The notes: generated by a model from the letters alone, not told the origin. A DNA stretch of 64,000 nucleotides from Paracoccaceae bacterium (GCA_014654775.1 JACVZW010000007.1:508580-572579), one strand, 5' to 3'. Numbered from the stretch's first letter, positions 52,004 through 62,068 are shown. A program made the numbers and translations.

Positions 52004-52585
52004 TCAGTCAATCTTCGCCTGCCACTCGGCCGCGAAGGCGGATTTGGCCTCCGGGCTCAGAAAGGCCCGCGTCGGCACGATCATCACGTCCTGCCCGGTG
52101 GACAGGAAGACATGCCCCGCCGTCTCGCGCACCTCGCGCAGCGACAGCGCGCCAAAGGCCAGCGGCTCCTTCCGGTCGTCGCGGTACTCCACCAGCCGGT
52201 CGCCCCAGATCTCCAACCGCGCGCCCGTCCGCTGATCGGCCCGCCGCTGTGCCCGCTGCCGCAGGTCGCGCCGCTGCAACAGGATGACAAGCGCAAAGGG
52301 CGCCGCCATCAGCAGCGCCGCCGTCGGCGCCGAATGCAGAAGCGTCAGGTCCTTCATCACGCCGCCCAGCATCTGCAACAGGCCCAGCCCCGCGAACAAA
52401 GCCGCAAACAGCGCCACCTTGTCCCGCTTGCGATGGGGGGGCGAGGCCCGTTCCCAGACCAGCGCATCGTCATAATCTTGGGTATAATGGATCACCCGGT
52501 CAGGTTTGCCACCCGCCCGCTCGACAGCGGCGACGGGGGCCTCTGCCTCCCCCGCCTCGCCTTCCATGGCCACGTTCCCAGTCAC
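52004..52585 (-). CDS. Hypothetical two-helix membrane protein
   Basis: Protein of 193 residues that I do not assign. An acidic N-terminus (residues 1-50) contains RVIHYTQDYDDALVWERAS; two adjacent membrane helices follow at about 57-77 and 85-101 (LFAALFAGLGLLQMLGG and ALLMAAPFALVILL), and then a cytoplasmic domain LEIWGDRLVEYRDDRKE and VMIVPTRAFLSPEAKSAF resembling the YcxB-like C-terminal fold. It is coupled by ATGA to the NYN protein gene, so they may act together. Confidence 0.72.
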   Translation of the reverse strand: MTGNVAMEGEAGEAEAPVAAVERAGGKPDRVIHYTQDYDDALVWERASPPHRKRDKVALFAALFAGLGLLQMLGGVMKDLTLLHSAPTAALLMAAPFALVILLQRRDLRQRAQRRADQRTGARLEIWGDRLVEYRDDRKEPLAFGALSLREVRETAGHVFLSTGQDVMIVPTRAFLSPEAKSAFAAEWQAKID

Positions 52586-53157
52586 TTGACGTCGACAATG
52601 GCCTCTTCACGTTCGGCCGGGCGCGGTTCCCGCGGCGGCCGACCGATGACTTCGCGCAACTCGTCCAGTTCGATGAAATTGTCCGCCTGCCGACGCAGTT
52701 CGTCCGCGATCATCGGCGGCTGGCTGCGGATTGTCGACACGACCGACACCCGCACCCCCTGCCGCTGCAGACTTTCCACCAGCGGGCGAAAATCCCCGTC
52801 GCCCGAGAACAGAACGATATGATCCACGCGCGGCGCAAGTTCCATGGCATCGACCGTCAGCTCGATATCCATGTTCCCCTTGACCTTCCGCCGCCCTTGG
52901 CTGTCGGTGTATTCCTTGGCCGGTTTCGTCACCATGGTGAAGCCGTTGTAATGCAGCCAGTCCACCAGCGGACGGATCGGGGAATAATCGTCATTCTCCA
53001 GAAGCGCCGTGTAGTAGAAGGCCCGCAACAGCTTCCCCCGGCGCATGAACTCCTGCCGCAGAAGCTTGTAGTCTATATCGAAACCAAGCGCCTTGGCCGC
53101 TGCGTAAAGGTTCGATCCGTCGATGAACAGCGCAAGCCGTTCGTCCTTGTAAAACAT
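52582..53157 (-). CDS. NYN-domain (LabA/DUF88 family) protein
   Basis: Predicted PIN-like nuclease of 191 residues. The NYN acidic residues are visible: Asp13 and Asn16 in LFIDGSNLYAAAK, Asp near residue 97 in GNMDIELTVDAM, and Asp in LFSGDGDFRPLVE near 119-122, followed by the basic strand VRVSVVSTI. The C-terminal 20 residues are charged and probably disordered. Homologues cleave RNA or are regulatory; substrate unknown. It is divergent from folK and coupled to the two-helix membrane protein. Confidence 0.87.
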   Translation of the reverse strand: MFYKDERLALFIDGSNLYAAAKALGFDIDYKLLRQEFMRRGKLLRAFYYTALLENDDYSPIRPLVDWLHYNGFTMVTKPAKEYTDSQGRRKVKGNMDIELTVDAMELAPRVDHIVLFSGDGDFRPLVESLQRQGVRVSVVSTIRSQPPMIADELRRQADNFIELDELREVIGRPPREPRPAEREEAIVDVK

Positions 53158-53301
53158 TATGAGTTCCCCTCAAAAAAACTGCACGCCGGAAGATTTTCTG
53201 CGAGTGGTCTACAGCGGAAAAAGAAAACGACCGGTGAACAAGACCACGTTACTCGGAAAAGATGAATCCATTCAAGTTCGGCTATACGAAAGGCTACCAG
53301 A

Positions 53302-53907
53302 TTGATCATTATTGACGAAGTGCTCCTGATCGCCCTCGGCGCGAACTTGCCGTACAAGGACGCACCACCTGCGCAGACGCTGCTGATGGCGGCCGATGCC
53401 TTGCGTCAGGAAGGTCTTTCAACACTTCATCTCAGCCCCCTCTATGCCACGCCCTGCTTTCCCGCCGGGGCAGGGCCTGATTATGTGAACGCCGCCGCCG
53501 CCGCCTCTATTCCATCCGGATGGGACGCCGCCCGCACCCTCGCCCTATTGCATGAAGTAGAGGCCCGCTTCGGCCGTCGCCGCGACACCCGCTGGGGCAT
53601 GCGCACGCTCGACCTCGACCTCATCGCCTTCGGGTCCGCCATTGCCCCCGATCCGGCCACCTTTGCCCTCTGGCGCGACCTCGACCCCGCCCTTCAGCGC
53701 CGTGAAACACCCGACCGCCTGATCCTGCCCCATCCCCGCCTGCAGGACCGCGCCTTCGTCCTCGTGCCGCTCCACGACGTTGCCCCGGAATGGACCCATC
53801 CCGTCACCGGCCGAACCGTCGCCGCCATGCTGGCCGACTTGCCCGCCACCGACCGCGCCGAAGTCCGGCCGCTTCTCCCAGATTCAGCGCTTGTCAAGCC
53901 AGTTTGA
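53302..53907 (+). CDS. folK: 6-Hydroxymethyl-7,8-dihydropterin pyrophosphokinase FolK
   Basis: Transfers pyrophosphate to 6-hydroxymethyl-dihydropterin in folate synthesis. About 201 residues from a TTG start; a GTG six codons later (just before LLIALGAN) is an equally fair start. Motifs are IALGANLPY, PLYATPCFPAG, RRRDTRWGMRTLDLDLIAFG (residues about 91-110) and LILPHPRLQDRAFVLVPL. At the C-terminus it has a longer tail than E. coli FolK. It precedes rpoZ by 49 bases. Confidence 0.92.
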   Translation: MIIIDEVLLIALGANLPYKDAPPAQTLLMAADALRQEGLSTLHLSPLYATPCFPAGAGPDYVNAAAAASIPSGWDAARTLALLHEVEARFGRRRDTRWGMRTLDLDLIAFGSAIAPDPATFALWRDLDPALQRRETPDRLILPHPRLQDRAFVLVPLHDVAPEWTHPVTGRTVAAMLADLPATDRAEVRPLLPDSALVKPV

Positions 53908-53956
53908 TGCGACTAGATAGGCGCTTCCATGCCCCCCATCCGAACTGGAGTCGCCC

Positions 53957-54310
53957 ATGGCCCGCGTGACGGTCGAAGATTGCGTTGACAAGGTGCCGAA
54001 CCGCTTCGAACTGGTGATGCTCGCCGCGCACCGCGCCCGCGAGATCGCCGCCGGTTCCCCGCTCACGATCGACCGCGACAACGACAAGAACCCCGTCGTC
54101 GCCCTGCGCGAGATCGCTGAGGAAACCCAGTCGGCCGAGGTTCTGCGCGAACGCATGATCGAATCGCACCAGACCCAGATCGAAGTCGACGAACCCGAAG
54201 AAGACCAGATGGCGCTTCTGATGTCGGGCGAGATCGACCGCCCGATGCAGGACGACATGTCCGAGGAAAAGCTGCTGCGTGCCCTGATGGAAGCGCAAGG
54301 CGACAACTGA
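53957..54310 (+). CDS. rpoZ: RNA polymerase omega subunit
   Basis: Small subunit that helps beta-prime fold into RNA polymerase. It has 117 residues. The conserved N-terminal part is [20 protein letters not shown], followed by [17 protein letters not shown] and [12 protein letters not shown]; the acidic C-terminal tail (residues 70-117) is usual in alphaproteobacteria. Followed by rel, the classical rpoZ-rel neighbour order. Confidence 0.96.
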   Translation: MARVTVEDCVDKVPNRFELVMLAAHRAREIAAGSPLTIDRDNDKNPVVALREIAEETQSAEVLRERMIESHQTQIEVDEPEEDQMALLMSGEIDRPMQDDMSEEKLLRALMEAQGDN

Positions 54311-54341
54311 TCCGGGCTCAGGCCCGTCCAGCGGGGCGGTG

Positions 54342-56459
54342 ATGATCGACGTCGAAGACCTCATCGCCCTCGTCCGGAACTACAACCCGCGCACCAATGC
54401 CGATCTGATCCGCAAGGCCTATGCCTACGGAAAACAGATGCATGACGGCCAGTTCCGCAAATCGGGCGAACCCTACTTCACCCATCCTGTCGCCGTCGCC
54501 GCCATCCTGACTGAACAGCGGCTGGATGACGCCACGATCATCACCGCCCTTCTGCACGACACCATCGAAGATACCCGCTCCACCTATACCGACATCACCC
54601 AGATGTTCGGCGAAGAGGTGGCCGAGCTTGTCGATGGCGTCACCAAACTCACCAACCTCCAACTGTCTTCTGCGCAAAGCCAGCAGGCGGAAAACTTCCG
54701 CAAGCTCTTCATGGCCATGTCCAAGGACCTGCGCGTCATCCTCGTGAAACTGGCCGACCGTCTGCACAACATGCGGACGATCAAGTCGATGAAGCCGGAA
54801 AAGCAGGCCCAGAAGGCGCGCGAGACGATGGAAATCTTCGCCCCCCTCGCGGGCCGCATGGGCATGCAATGGATGCGCGAGGAACTCGAAGACCTCGCCT
54901 TCCGCGTCCTCAACCCCGAGGCGCGCAATTCCATCATCCGCCGCTTCATCACGCTCCAGCGCGAGGCGGGCGATGTCGTCCACAAGATCACCGCCGACAT
55001 CCGCAACGAACTCGAAAAAGTGCAGATCGAGGCCGATGTCTACGGTCGCGCCAAGAAACCCTATTCCATCTGGCGCAAGATGCAGGAGAAGGACCTCGCC
55101 TTCTCCCGCCTCTCCGACATCTACGGTTTCCGCGTGATCTGCGGGTCGGTTGCCGACTGCTACCGCATCCTTGGCGTGATACACCAACGCTGGCGCGCCG
55201 TGCCGGGCCGGTTCAAGGATTACATCAGCCAGCCGAAATCGAACGGCTACCGCTCTATCCACACCACCGTCTCGGGCCGCGACGGCAAGCGCGTCGAAGT
55301 CCAGATCCGCACCCGCGAGATGCACGAAGTGGCCGAGGCAGGCGTCGCCGCCCATTGGTCCTACCGCGAAGGCGTCCGCGCCCAGAACCCCTTCGCCGTC
55401 GATCCCGCGAAATGGATCGCCACCCTCACCGAACGCTTCGATGCCGAGGATCACGACGAATTCCTCGAACATGTGAAGATGGAGATGTACTCCGATCAGG
55501 TCTTCTGCTTCACGCCCAAGGGCGACGTGGTGCAGTTGCCGCGCGGGGCCACCCCCCTCGACTACGCCTATGCCATCCACACCCGCATCGGCAATTCCTG
55601 CGTCTCGGCCAAGGTGGACGGCATCCGCGTCCCCCTCTGGACCCGCCTGAAAAACGGCCAAAGCGTCGAGATCATCACCGCCGAAGGCCAGCGCCCGCAG
55701 GCCAGCTGGATCGACATCGTCACCACGGGCCGCGCCAAAGCCGCCATCCGCAAGTCCCTGCGCGAGGAAGACAGGGGCCGCTTCGTCAAGCTCGGTCAGG
55801 AACTGGCCCGCGCGGCCTTCGACCACGTGGGCAAGAAGGCCACCGACAAGGCGCTGCGCACAGCGGCAAAGATGCTGGGGCTTGCCGATGAAACCGACCT
55901 CCTCGCCCGCTTGGGCTCCGCCGAAATCACGGCCCGCCGCGTGATCGAAACCCTCTACCCCGAACTCGCCCGCGCGCAGGATGACGAGGTGGATGCCTCC
56001 CGCCCCGTTGTGGGCCTCTCGGATGACCAATCCTTCCGCCGCGCGCCCTGCTGCCAGCCGGTGCCCGGAGAACGTATCGTCGGCATCACCTATCGCGGCC
56101 AAGGCGTTGTGGTCCACGCCATCGACTGCCCGGCCCTAGAGGAATTCGAAGAACAGCCCGGCCGCTGGGTCGATCTGCACTGGCATTCCGGCCGCCATGC
56201 CGCCGTCCACACCGTCAGCCTCGAGATAACCATATCGAACGATGCCGGGGTACTGGGGCGCATCTGCACCTTGATCGGCGAACAGAAGGCCAATATCTCC
56301 GACCTGAGGTTTACAGACCGCAAGCCGGACTATTATCGACTCATCGTCGATGTGGACCTTCGCGATGTCGAACATCTGCACATGGTCATGACCGCGCTGG
56401 AGGCCGAGACCGATGTCGCCCAGATTTCACGTCACCGCGATATGACGCGAAAGCCCTAA
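54342..56459 (+). CDS. rel: Bifunctional (p)ppGpp synthetase/hydrolase (Rel/SpoT type)
   Basis: Controls the stringent-response alarmone (p)ppGpp. It has 705 residues. The hydrolase HD domain has GEPYFTHPVAVAAIL and LLHDTIEDT (residues 42-80), with the metal-binding His-Asp pair intact. The synthetase domain (about 240-340) has GFRVICGSVADCYRILG and SNGYRSIHTTV, so both activities look intact. TGS (VFCFTPKGDVVQLPRG) and C-terminal ACT domain (ITISNDAGVLGRICTLI) follow. GTG 54339 directly before the ATG is a possible alternative start. Sole RSH protein in this window. Confidence 0.95.
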   Translation: MIDVEDLIALVRNYNPRTNADLIRKAYAYGKQMHDGQFRKSGEPYFTHPVAVAAILTEQRLDDATIITALLHDTIEDTRSTYTDITQMFGEEVAELVDGVTKLTNLQLSSAQSQQAENFRKLFMAMSKDLRVILVKLADRLHNMRTIKSMKPEKQAQKARETMEIFAPLAGRMGMQWMREELEDLAFRVLNPEARNSIIRRFITLQREAGDVVHKITADIRNELEKVQIEADVYGRAKKPYSIWRKMQEKDLAFSRLSDIYGFRVICGSVADCYRILGVIHQRWRAVPGRFKDYISQPKSNGYRSIHTTVSGRDGKRVEVQIRTREMHEVAEAGVAAHWSYREGVRAQNPFAVDPAKWIATLTERFDAEDHDEFLEHVKMEMYSDQVFCFTPKGDVVQLPRGATPLDYAYAIHTRIGNSCVSAKVDGIRVPLWTRLKNGQSVEIITAEGQRPQASWIDIVTTGRAKAAIRKSLREEDRGRFVKLGQELARAAFDHVGKKATDKALRTAAKMLGLADETDLLARLGSAEITARRVIETLYPELARAQDDEVDASRPVVGLSDDQSFRRAPCCQPVPGERIVGITYRGQGVVVHAIDCPALEEFEEQPGRWVDLHWHSGRHAAVHTVSLEITISNDAGVLGRICTLIGEQKANISDLRFTDRKPDYYRLIVDVDLRDVEHLHMVMTALEAETDVAQISRHRDMTRKP

Positions 56460-56480
56460 CCGGGCCATTGGGAGAGAGAC

Positions 56481-57188
56481 TTGGTTTTCAAGCGGCGCAA
56501 TCCTCGTTCCCTCTGGGGATGGACCCGCGAGATGGTCTATCCCCAAGGCGGCTTCAGGCGCGCCACCCAATATGTCCTGCACCGCATGCGCCGCCTGCCC
56601 GACAGCCCGCACCGCATCGCGCGAGGGGTCTTCGCGGGCTCCATGGTGGGCTTCCTGCCCCTGCCGGGGATGCAGTTCATCGCCGCATGGCTCGCCTCAC
56701 GCGCCGTGAAGGGCAATCTTCTGGCCGCCCTTCTGGCCACCTTCAACACCAACCCGATCACCACGCCCTTCTTCGCCGTCCTCGCCATGACACTGGGCCA
56801 CTGGATGCTCGGCATCCAGAAACCCCTGTCGCCTGAATACATCGGCGGGGCCTTCGCCAATGCCGGCTCCGATCTGTGGTTCAACGTCAAGGCCCTGTTC
56901 GGCCCCGAACACACACAATGGGACGGCCTCGCCCAGTTCTGGCACGAGATTTACCTGCCCTATTTCCTCGGCGCGCTCGGCCCCGGCCTTTTGCTCTCGC
57001 TCGTCTTCTACTGGCTCACCATCCCGCTGGTGACCGCCTATCAGAAGGCCCGCGCCGCGAAATCAAAGGAACGCAACGAGCGCCGCCACAAATTGCGCGA
57101 AGCGATCGCCGCCGCCGCCGCCAAGCTCACGCATCGCGGCGATGCGTCCCGCGGTCCGGGGGATGACGACGCCTCCGGTCCGGCCTAA
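56481..57188 (+). CDS. DUF2062 membrane protein
   Basis: Protein of 235 residues with a TTG start behind GGAGAGAG. A basic N-terminus (FKRRNPRSLWGWTREMVYP) precedes a DUF2062 region: ARGVFAGSMVGFLPLPGMQF (residues 48-67), ATFNTNPITTPFF near 87, and a last helix GALGPGLLLSLVFYW. The C-terminal 50 residues are Arg/Lys/Glu-rich and probably cytoplasmic. Its place between rel and pdxJ is conserved in the order, but its function is not known. Confidence 0.85.
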   Translation: MVFKRRNPRSLWGWTREMVYPQGGFRRATQYVLHRMRRLPDSPHRIARGVFAGSMVGFLPLPGMQFIAAWLASRAVKGNLLAALLATFNTNPITTPFFAVLAMTLGHWMLGIQKPLSPEYIGGAFANAGSDLWFNVKALFGPEHTQWDGLAQFWHEIYLPYFLGALGPGLLLSLVFYWLTIPLVTAYQKARAAKSKERNERRHKLREAIAAAAAKLTHRGDASRGPGDDDASGPA

Positions 57189-57236
57189 TCTCCCTCCGAC
57201 TCGACCACGAACGCGATCAAGAGAAAGGCCACGGCC

Positions 57237-57995
57237 ATGAAACCCCTCGGGCGCCTCCGTCTCGGCGTGAACATTGACCACGTCGCCACCGTCCGCAACG
57301 CCCGCGGCTCCACCTGGCCCGAACCGCTCCGCGCGGCTTTGCTGGCCGAAGCGGCGGGCGCAGACGGCATCACCGCCCACCTGCGCGAAGACCGCCGCCA
57401 CATCCGCGACGCCGATATCGAGGCGCTGGTCGCGGGCCTCTCCATCCCGCTCAACTTCGAATGCGCCGCGACGGCGGAAATGCAGACCATCGCGCTCCGC
57501 CACAAACCCCACGCCGTCTGCCTCGTCCCGGAAAAGCGCGAGGAACGCACCACCGAAGGCGGCCTTGACGTCGCGGGCGATCTGGCCCGCCTGACCGATT
57601 ACATCGCCCCCTTGCGCGAGGCAGGCGCCCGCGTCTCCATGTTCATCGGCCACGACCCCCGCCAGATCGAAGCCTCCGCCAAGATCGGCGCGGCGGTGGT
57701 GGAACTCCACACAGGCCACTATTCCGAACTCCTTGCCGACGGCCATGACGACGCCGCCGCCGAAGAACTCGAAGGCCTCCGCCGGGGCGCCAAGCTCGCT
57801 CATGCCCTCGGCCTCGAAGTCCATGCCGGCCACGGCCTGACCTATGACAACGTGGCCCCAATCGCCGCAATGCCCGAGGTGATGGAGCTTAACATCGGCC
57901 ATTTCCTGATCGGCGAGGCGATCTTCCGCGGCCTCGGCCCCGCCATCGAGGAAATGCGCCGCCGCATGGACGCCGCGCGCGAAGGGCAGGCCTGA
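57237..57995 (+). CDS. pdxJ: Pyridoxine 5'-phosphate synthase
   Basis: Condenses 1-deoxy-xylulose phosphate with amino-acetone phosphate to pyridoxine phosphate (vitamin B6). It has 252 residues. Family residues are seen in [32 protein letters not shown] (residues 39-54), [27 protein letters not shown] and [11 protein letters not shown] near 200. PLP made here is used by many enzymes of this window (BhcA, BhcB, BhcC, PatB). Followed by acpS after four bases. Confidence 0.96.
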   Translation: MKPLGRLRLGVNIDHVATVRNARGSTWPEPLRAALLAEAAGADGITAHLREDRRHIRDADIEALVAGLSIPLNFECAATAEMQTIALRHKPHAVCLVPEKREERTTEGGLDVAGDLARLTDYIAPLREAGARVSMFIGHDPRQIEASAKIGAAVVELHTGHYSELLADGHDDAAAEELEGLRRGAKLAHALGLEVHAGHGLTYDNVAPIAAMPEVMELNIGHFLIGEAIFRGLGPAIEEMRRRMDAAREGQA

Positions 57996-57999
57996 CCGC

Positions 58000-58443
58000 A
58001 TGATCCTCGGCATCGGCACCGATCTCGCCAATATCGAACGGATCGAGGCGACGCTCGCCCGCTTCGGCGACCGCTTCAAAGAGCGTGTCTTCACCGAACG
58101 CGAACAGCGCAAGGCCGAAGGCCGCCCCCGCGCCATCGCCGCCACCTATGCCAAACGCTGGGCCGCGAAAGAGGCCTGTTCCAAGGCGCTTGGCACCGGG
58201 CTGCGCATGGGCATCTCGTGGAAGGACATGGCGGTGACCAACCTCCGCTCCGGCCAGCCCGTCATGCATGTCACCGGCTGGGCCGCCGAGCGGCTCCGCG
58301 ACATGACGCCAGCGGGTCACGAGGCCGTCATCCACGTCACCCTGACCGACGACCACCCATGGGCGCAGGCCTTCGTCGTGATCGAGGCCCGCCCCCTCCG
58401 CGCGCCCGCAGAACTTGACTCCCCCGCGCCCAACGCGCAATGA
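58000..58443 (+). CDS. acpS: Holo-[acyl-carrier-protein] synthase
   Basis: Attaches the phosphopantetheine arm to acyl carrier protein. It has 147 residues. Motifs: [15 protein letters not shown] (Asp8 for Mg) and [16 protein letters not shown] with the conserved WxxKEA (near residues 54-65). The C-terminus has about 15 extra residues ([13 protein letters not shown] end) not found in E. coli AcpS. Lies between pdxJ and lepB in the conserved housekeeping block. Confidence 0.95.
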   Translation: MILGIGTDLANIERIEATLARFGDRFKERVFTEREQRKAEGRPRAIAATYAKRWAAKEACSKALGTGLRMGISWKDMAVTNLRSGQPVMHVTGWAAERLRDMTPAGHEAVIHVTLTDDHPWAQAFVVIEARPLRAPAELDSPAPNAQ

Positions 58444-58468
58444 ACCCCGACCCGCAAAGGCGGGAAAC

Positions 58469-59278
58469 ATGAAGCAGAGTGGACCCATGGCAGGCAGCAA
58501 GGCCAAAAGCGAAAGCGGCATCGTCGAAACGATCAAGACCGTGATCTGGGCGCTGGTCATCGCAGGGGCCTTCCGCACCCTGTTCTTCCAACCCTTCTGG
58601 ATTCCCTCCGGCTCCATGAAGGACACGCTGCTGATCGGCGACTTCCTCTTCGTCAACAAGATGGCCTATGGCTATTCCCGCTATTCCTGTCCCTTCTCGG
58701 CCTGCCCCATCTCGGGCCGCCTCTTCGCAGGTGAACCCGAACGCGGCGATGTGGTGGTCTTCCGCCACCCGGTGAACGGCACCGATTTCATCAAGCGCCT
58801 CGTCGGCCTGCCGGGCGACACCGTGCAGATGCAGAACGGCATCCTCTTCCTCAACGGCGAGATGGTCCCCCAGACCGATGCCGGCACCTTCGAGGAAATC
58901 TATGAAAAGCAGGGCCCGATGGGCCAGTTGCCGCGCTGCGAGAACGGCCCCGTAGGCGAAGGCGGCATCTGCACCTCGTCGCGCTACACCGAAACGCTTC
59001 CCGGCGGGCGTCAGCACAATGTCCTGAACATCGATGAGGCAGGCTTTGCCGACAACACCGATGTCTTCACCGTGCCCGCAGGCCATTACTTCTTCCTTGG
59101 CGACAACCGCGACAACAGCCAAGACAGCCGCTTCGGTCAGGCCGTCGGCGGCGTGGGCTTCGTGCCCGCCGAAAACCTGATCGGCCGCGCCGACCGGATC
59201 ATCTTCTCCTCCGCCGGACGTTCCATGCTCTTCTTCTGGACATGGCGCGCCGACCGCTTCTTTAAGGCGGTCGAGTGA
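58469..59278 (+). CDS. lepB: Signal peptidase I
   Basis: Membrane protease that removes signal peptides from exported proteins. It has 269 residues from the chosen ATG; the ATG at 58487 is also possible. A single N-terminal helix covers residues 22-40. The Ser/Lys dyad is Ser49 in [11 protein letters not shown] and Lys109 in [14 protein letters not shown]; box [12 protein letters not shown] is near 212. A Cys-containing loop ([15 protein letters not shown]) follows the catalytic Ser. It overlaps rnc by a GTGA. Confidence 0.95.
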   Translation: MKQSGPMAGSKAKSESGIVETIKTVIWALVIAGAFRTLFFQPFWIPSGSMKDTLLIGDFLFVNKMAYGYSRYSCPFSACPISGRLFAGEPERGDVVVFRHPVNGTDFIKRLVGLPGDTVQMQNGILFLNGEMVPQTDAGTFEEIYEKQGPMGQLPRCENGPVGEGGICTSSRYTETLPGGRQHNVLNIDEAGFADNTDVFTVPAGHYFFLGDNRDNSQDSRFGQAVGGVGFVPAENLIGRADRIIFSSAGRSMLFFWTWRADRFFKAVE

Positions 59279-59979
59279 GCGGCCAGCGCGTCAAGCTGGC
59301 GGCAGACCTTGCCGCCTTCGCCACCCGCATCGGGCACGACTTCCGCCGACCCGAGCTTCTGGCGCGCGCCGTCACCCATGCCTCGCTGTCCTCGCCCACA
59401 AGGCCTTCGAACGAGAGGTTGGAGTTTCTGGGCGACCGCGTCCTCGGCCTCTCCATCGCCACCGCGCTGTTCCAACAGGACGGCAGCGCCGCCGAAGGCC
59501 AATTGGCGCCCCGCTTCAACGCCCTCGTCCGGCAGGAAACCTGCGCCGAGATTGCCCGCGAGGTGGGCCTTGGCGATGTGCTGAAACTCGGCCGCTCCGA
59601 AATGCTCTCGGGCGGGCGGCGGAAAGAGGCGCTCTTGGGCGACGCGCTCGAGGCGGTGATCGCCGCGATCTATCTGGATGCAGGCTTCGACGCCGCCCGC
59701 GATACCGTCCTGCGCCTCTGGGGCGACCGCATCGCCAGCGCCGCCAAGGCCGACACCCGCGATCCGAAATCCACCTTGCAGGAATGGGCGCAGGCCCGTG
59801 GCCTGCCGCCCCCCACCTATCTTGAAACCGCCCGCACCGGCCCCGATCACCAGCCCGTCTTCACCGTCGAGGCCCGCCTCGCCACAGGCGAAACCGCCCC
59901 CGGCACCGCCACGGGCAAACGCGCCGCCGAACAAGCCGCCGCCCGCGCCCTTCTGGCGCGCATGGAGCAACAGGAATGA
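59275..59979 (+). CDS. rnc: Ribonuclease III
   Basis: Double-strand-specific ribonuclease processing rRNA and mRNA. It has 234 residues with a GTG start overlapping the lepB stop. The catalytic signature [14 protein letters not shown] (about residues 46-59) and the second acidic pair in [12 protein letters not shown] (near 120) are intact. The C-terminal dsRNA-binding domain has [15 protein letters not shown] and [15 protein letters not shown]. Coupled to era by ATGA, the common lepB-rnc-era order. Confidence 0.96.
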   Translation: MSGQRVKLAADLAAFATRIGHDFRRPELLARAVTHASLSSPTRPSNERLEFLGDRVLGLSIATALFQQDGSAAEGQLAPRFNALVRQETCAEIAREVGLGDVLKLGRSEMLSGGRRKEALLGDALEAVIAAIYLDAGFDAARDTVLRLWGDRIASAAKADTRDPKSTLQEWAQARGLPPPTYLETARTGPDHQPVFTVEARLATGETAPGTATGKRAAEQAAARALLARMEQQE

Positions 59980-60893
59980 CCGATACCGAAACCCGCGCCG
60001 GCTTCGTCGCCCTGATCGGCGAACCCAATGCCGGGAAATCCACTCTGCTGAACCGGATGGTCGGGGCCAAGGTCTCCATCGTCACCCACAAGGTGCAGAC
60101 CACCCGCGCCCGTATCCGGGGCGTCTGCATGGAAGGCCAGTCCCAGATCGTCTTCGTCGACACGCCCGGCCTCTTCCGCCCGCGCCGCCGCCTTGACCGC
60201 GCGATGGTCGCCGCCGCATGGGGCGGGGCCGCCGATGCCGATATCATCGTCCTGCTGGTCGAGGCACATCGCGGCCTGACCGACGGCGTGCAGGCCATCA
60301 TCGACAACCTGAAGGACAAGATCCCCTCCACCGCCACCGTGGCGCTGGCGGTGAACAAGATCGACAAGGTCAAGGCCGAAACCCTCCTCGCCCTGACCGC
60401 CAAGCTCAACGATGCCTTCCCCTTCGCCAAGACCTTCCTCATCAGCGCCGAACGCGGCTATGGCGTGGATGACCTGCGCGAATGGCTGGCGGCCGAGATT
60501 CCCGCAGGCCCGTGGTTCTATCCCGAAGACCAGATCGCAGACCTGCCCATGCGCATGATCGCGGCCGAGATGACGCGCGAAAAGCTGACCCTCCGCCTGC
60601 ATGAGGAACTGCCTTACCAGCTGACAGTCGAGACAGAGAAATGGGAGGATCGTCCCGACGGCTCCACCCGCATCGATCAGGTGGTCTATGTCGCCCGCGA
60701 CGGCCACAAGGGCATCCTGCTGGGGGCCAAAGGCGAAACCATCAAGGCCATCGGAAGCCAAGCACGGGCCGAAATCGCCACCTTCCTCGACCGCCCCGTC
60801 CACCTCTTCCTCACCGTGAAGGTCCGCCCCAACTGGCTGGAAGAGGCCGAGCGCTATTCGGAAATGGGGCTGGATTTCAAGGATGGCGACTGA
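59976..60893 (+). CDS. era: GTPase Era
   Basis: GTP-binding protein needed for 16S rRNA maturation. It has 305 residues. The GTPase motifs are [13 protein letters not shown] (G1), the switch region [15 protein letters not shown] (G3) and NKID (G4). The C-terminal KH domain binds rRNA ([17 protein letters not shown]). It is coupled to rnc upstream. After its stop comes an inverted copy of the hairpin repeat, then DUF1491 and recO. Confidence 0.96.
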   Translation: MTDTETRAGFVALIGEPNAGKSTLLNRMVGAKVSIVTHKVQTTRARIRGVCMEGQSQIVFVDTPGLFRPRRRLDRAMVAAAWGGAADADIIVLLVEAHRGLTDGVQAIIDNLKDKIPSTATVALAVNKIDKVKAETLLALTAKLNDAFPFAKTFLISAERGYGVDDLREWLAAEIPAGPWFYPEDQIADLPMRMIAAEMTREKLTLRLHEELPYQLTVETEKWEDRPDGSTRIDQVVYVARDGHKGILLGAKGETIKAIGSQARAEIATFLDRPVHLFLTVKVRPNWLEEAERYSEMGLDFKDGD

Positions 60894-60908
60894 GTCGCGG
60901 GATGGATG

Positions 60909-60963
60909 CCCCGGGGGCGCTTCGCCCCCCGGACCCCCAGAGAGTATTTCCGCCAAGATGAAG
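60909..60963 (-). repeat. Hairpin repeat, copy D (inverted orientation)
   Basis: On the minus strand: CTTCATCTTGGC, GGAAATACTCTC, TGGGGGTCC, then a GC hairpin whose plus-strand arms are CCGGGGGCG and CGCCCCC. It is the best match to copy C in the CTTCATCTTGGC...ATACTCTC part. It fills the whole era-DUF1491 gap and reaches the start region of the next gene. Confidence 0.7.
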
Positions 60964-60972
60964 GGGCATCCG

Positions 60973-61302
60973 GTGCGCCTGACGACCGACCTCTGGGTCT
61001 CCGCCTATCTCACCCGCCTGCGGCTGGCCGATATCCCCGTCTATGTCACCGCCAAAGGCGATGCGACCGCAGGCGCAGTCATCGTGAAATGCGCAACGCT
61101 GGACGGGCAGGCCAAGGCGGTGCAGCGCAGCTATGACCTGATGACGGGCGCGCGCGTCTGGGTGACGCTGGCCGAAGGGCCCGAGGCCGAGGTGGACGCC
61201 ACCCTCCGCCGCCAGCGCGACCGTGACCCCGATCTCTGGGTGATCGAGGTGGAAGACAGGCAGGGGCGCACCCTTCTCGATCAACCGGGTCTTGCCGACT
61301 GA
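60973..61302 (+). CDS. DUF1491 family protein
   Basis: Small protein of 109 residues from GTG 60973, starting [17 protein letters not shown], as DUF1491 proteins usually do. AAGGGG at 60961-60966 makes a fair ribosome site at six bases. The ATG at 60958 is in frame too, but it lies within the repeat element (the GCCAAGATGAAG end), so I prefer GTG. Conserved segment [19 protein letters not shown] is followed by [15 protein letters not shown]. Function unknown; it is found next to recO in this order. Confidence 0.82.
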   Translation: MRLTTDLWVSAYLTRLRLADIPVYVTAKGDATAGAVIVKCATLDGQAKAVQRSYDLMTGARVWVTLAEGPEAEVDATLRRQRDRDPDLWVIEVEDRQGRTLLDQPGLAD

Positions 61303-61339
61303 CTTGCCCTTGCCCGACCTTGCGAAGATAGTCGGGCGC

Positions 61340-62068
61340 ATGGAATGGCGGGACGAAGGCGCGCTCCTGTCGGTCAGACCCCACGGCGAAAGCGCGGCGA
61401 TCATCGAGGTCTTCACAAGCAATCATGGCCGCCATGCCGGGGTCGTGCGCGGCGGCACGTCCCGCCGCATCGCACCCCTCTTGCAACCCGGCGCGCAGGT
61501 GCAGGTCACATGGCGCGCGCGGCTGGATGATCACCTGGGCATCTTCACCGTCGAACCCCTCCGCGCCCGCGCCGCCCTGCTGTCCGATCCGCTTGCCCTT
61601 GCAGGCCTCAACGCCGTCTGCGCCATGCTGCGCGTGGCCCTTGCCGAACGCGAACCCCATCCCCTCCTGCACGCCGCCACCCTGCCGCTTCTCGACGCAC
61701 TCGACGCAGGTCTCGACTGGCCGCCAGCCTATCTGCGCTGGGAACTTCTGCTTCTAGAGGAGATCGGCTTCGGCCTCGACCTCGCCACCTGCGCCGTCAC
61801 CGGATCACGCGACGACCTCGCCTATGTCTCCCCCAAAACCGGCCGCGCCGTCAGCCGCCACGGTGCGGGCGACTGGGCCAGCCGCCTGCTCCCCCTGCCC
61901 CCCGTCCTCTTGGGACAAGGCCCCGCCTCTGCGCGCGAGATTGCCGAAGCCCTCGCCCTGACGGGTCATTTCCTGAACCGCGAACTGGGCCCGATGCTGA
62001 ACGGCCGCCCCCTGCCCGAGGCGCGCGCCCGGCTGATCGACCGCCTCGCCCGCCGCGTCGCGCCCTAA
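61340..62068 (+). CDS. recO: DNA repair protein RecO
   Basis: Loads RecA with RecR in the RecFOR recombination pathway. It has 242 residues starting [19 protein letters not shown], the common alphaproteobacterial RecO start. The N-terminal OB fold ends near residue 80 ([17 protein letters not shown]); the helical C-terminal part has [22 protein letters not shown]. The usual zinc-finger cysteines are not complete, as in many alphaproteobacterial RecO. The stop overlaps that of the convergent EamA gene. Confidence 0.93.
   Translation: MEWRDEGALLSVRPHGESAAIIEVFTSNHGRHAGVVRGGTSRRIAPLLQPGAQVQVTWRARLDDHLGIFTVEPLRARAALLSDPLALAGLNAVCAMLRVALAEREPHPLLHAATLPLLDALDAGLDWPPAYLRWELLLLEEIGFGLDLATCAVTGSRDDLAYVSPKTGRAVSRHGAGDWASRLLPLPPVLLGQGPASAREIAEALALTGHFLNRELGPMLNGRPLPEARARLIDRLARRVAP

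Noticed and set aside
53302-53315. TTGATCATTATTGA before folK as an FNR box
   Set aside because: The right half is ATTGA, not ATCAA, and the site overlaps the presumed folK start codon.
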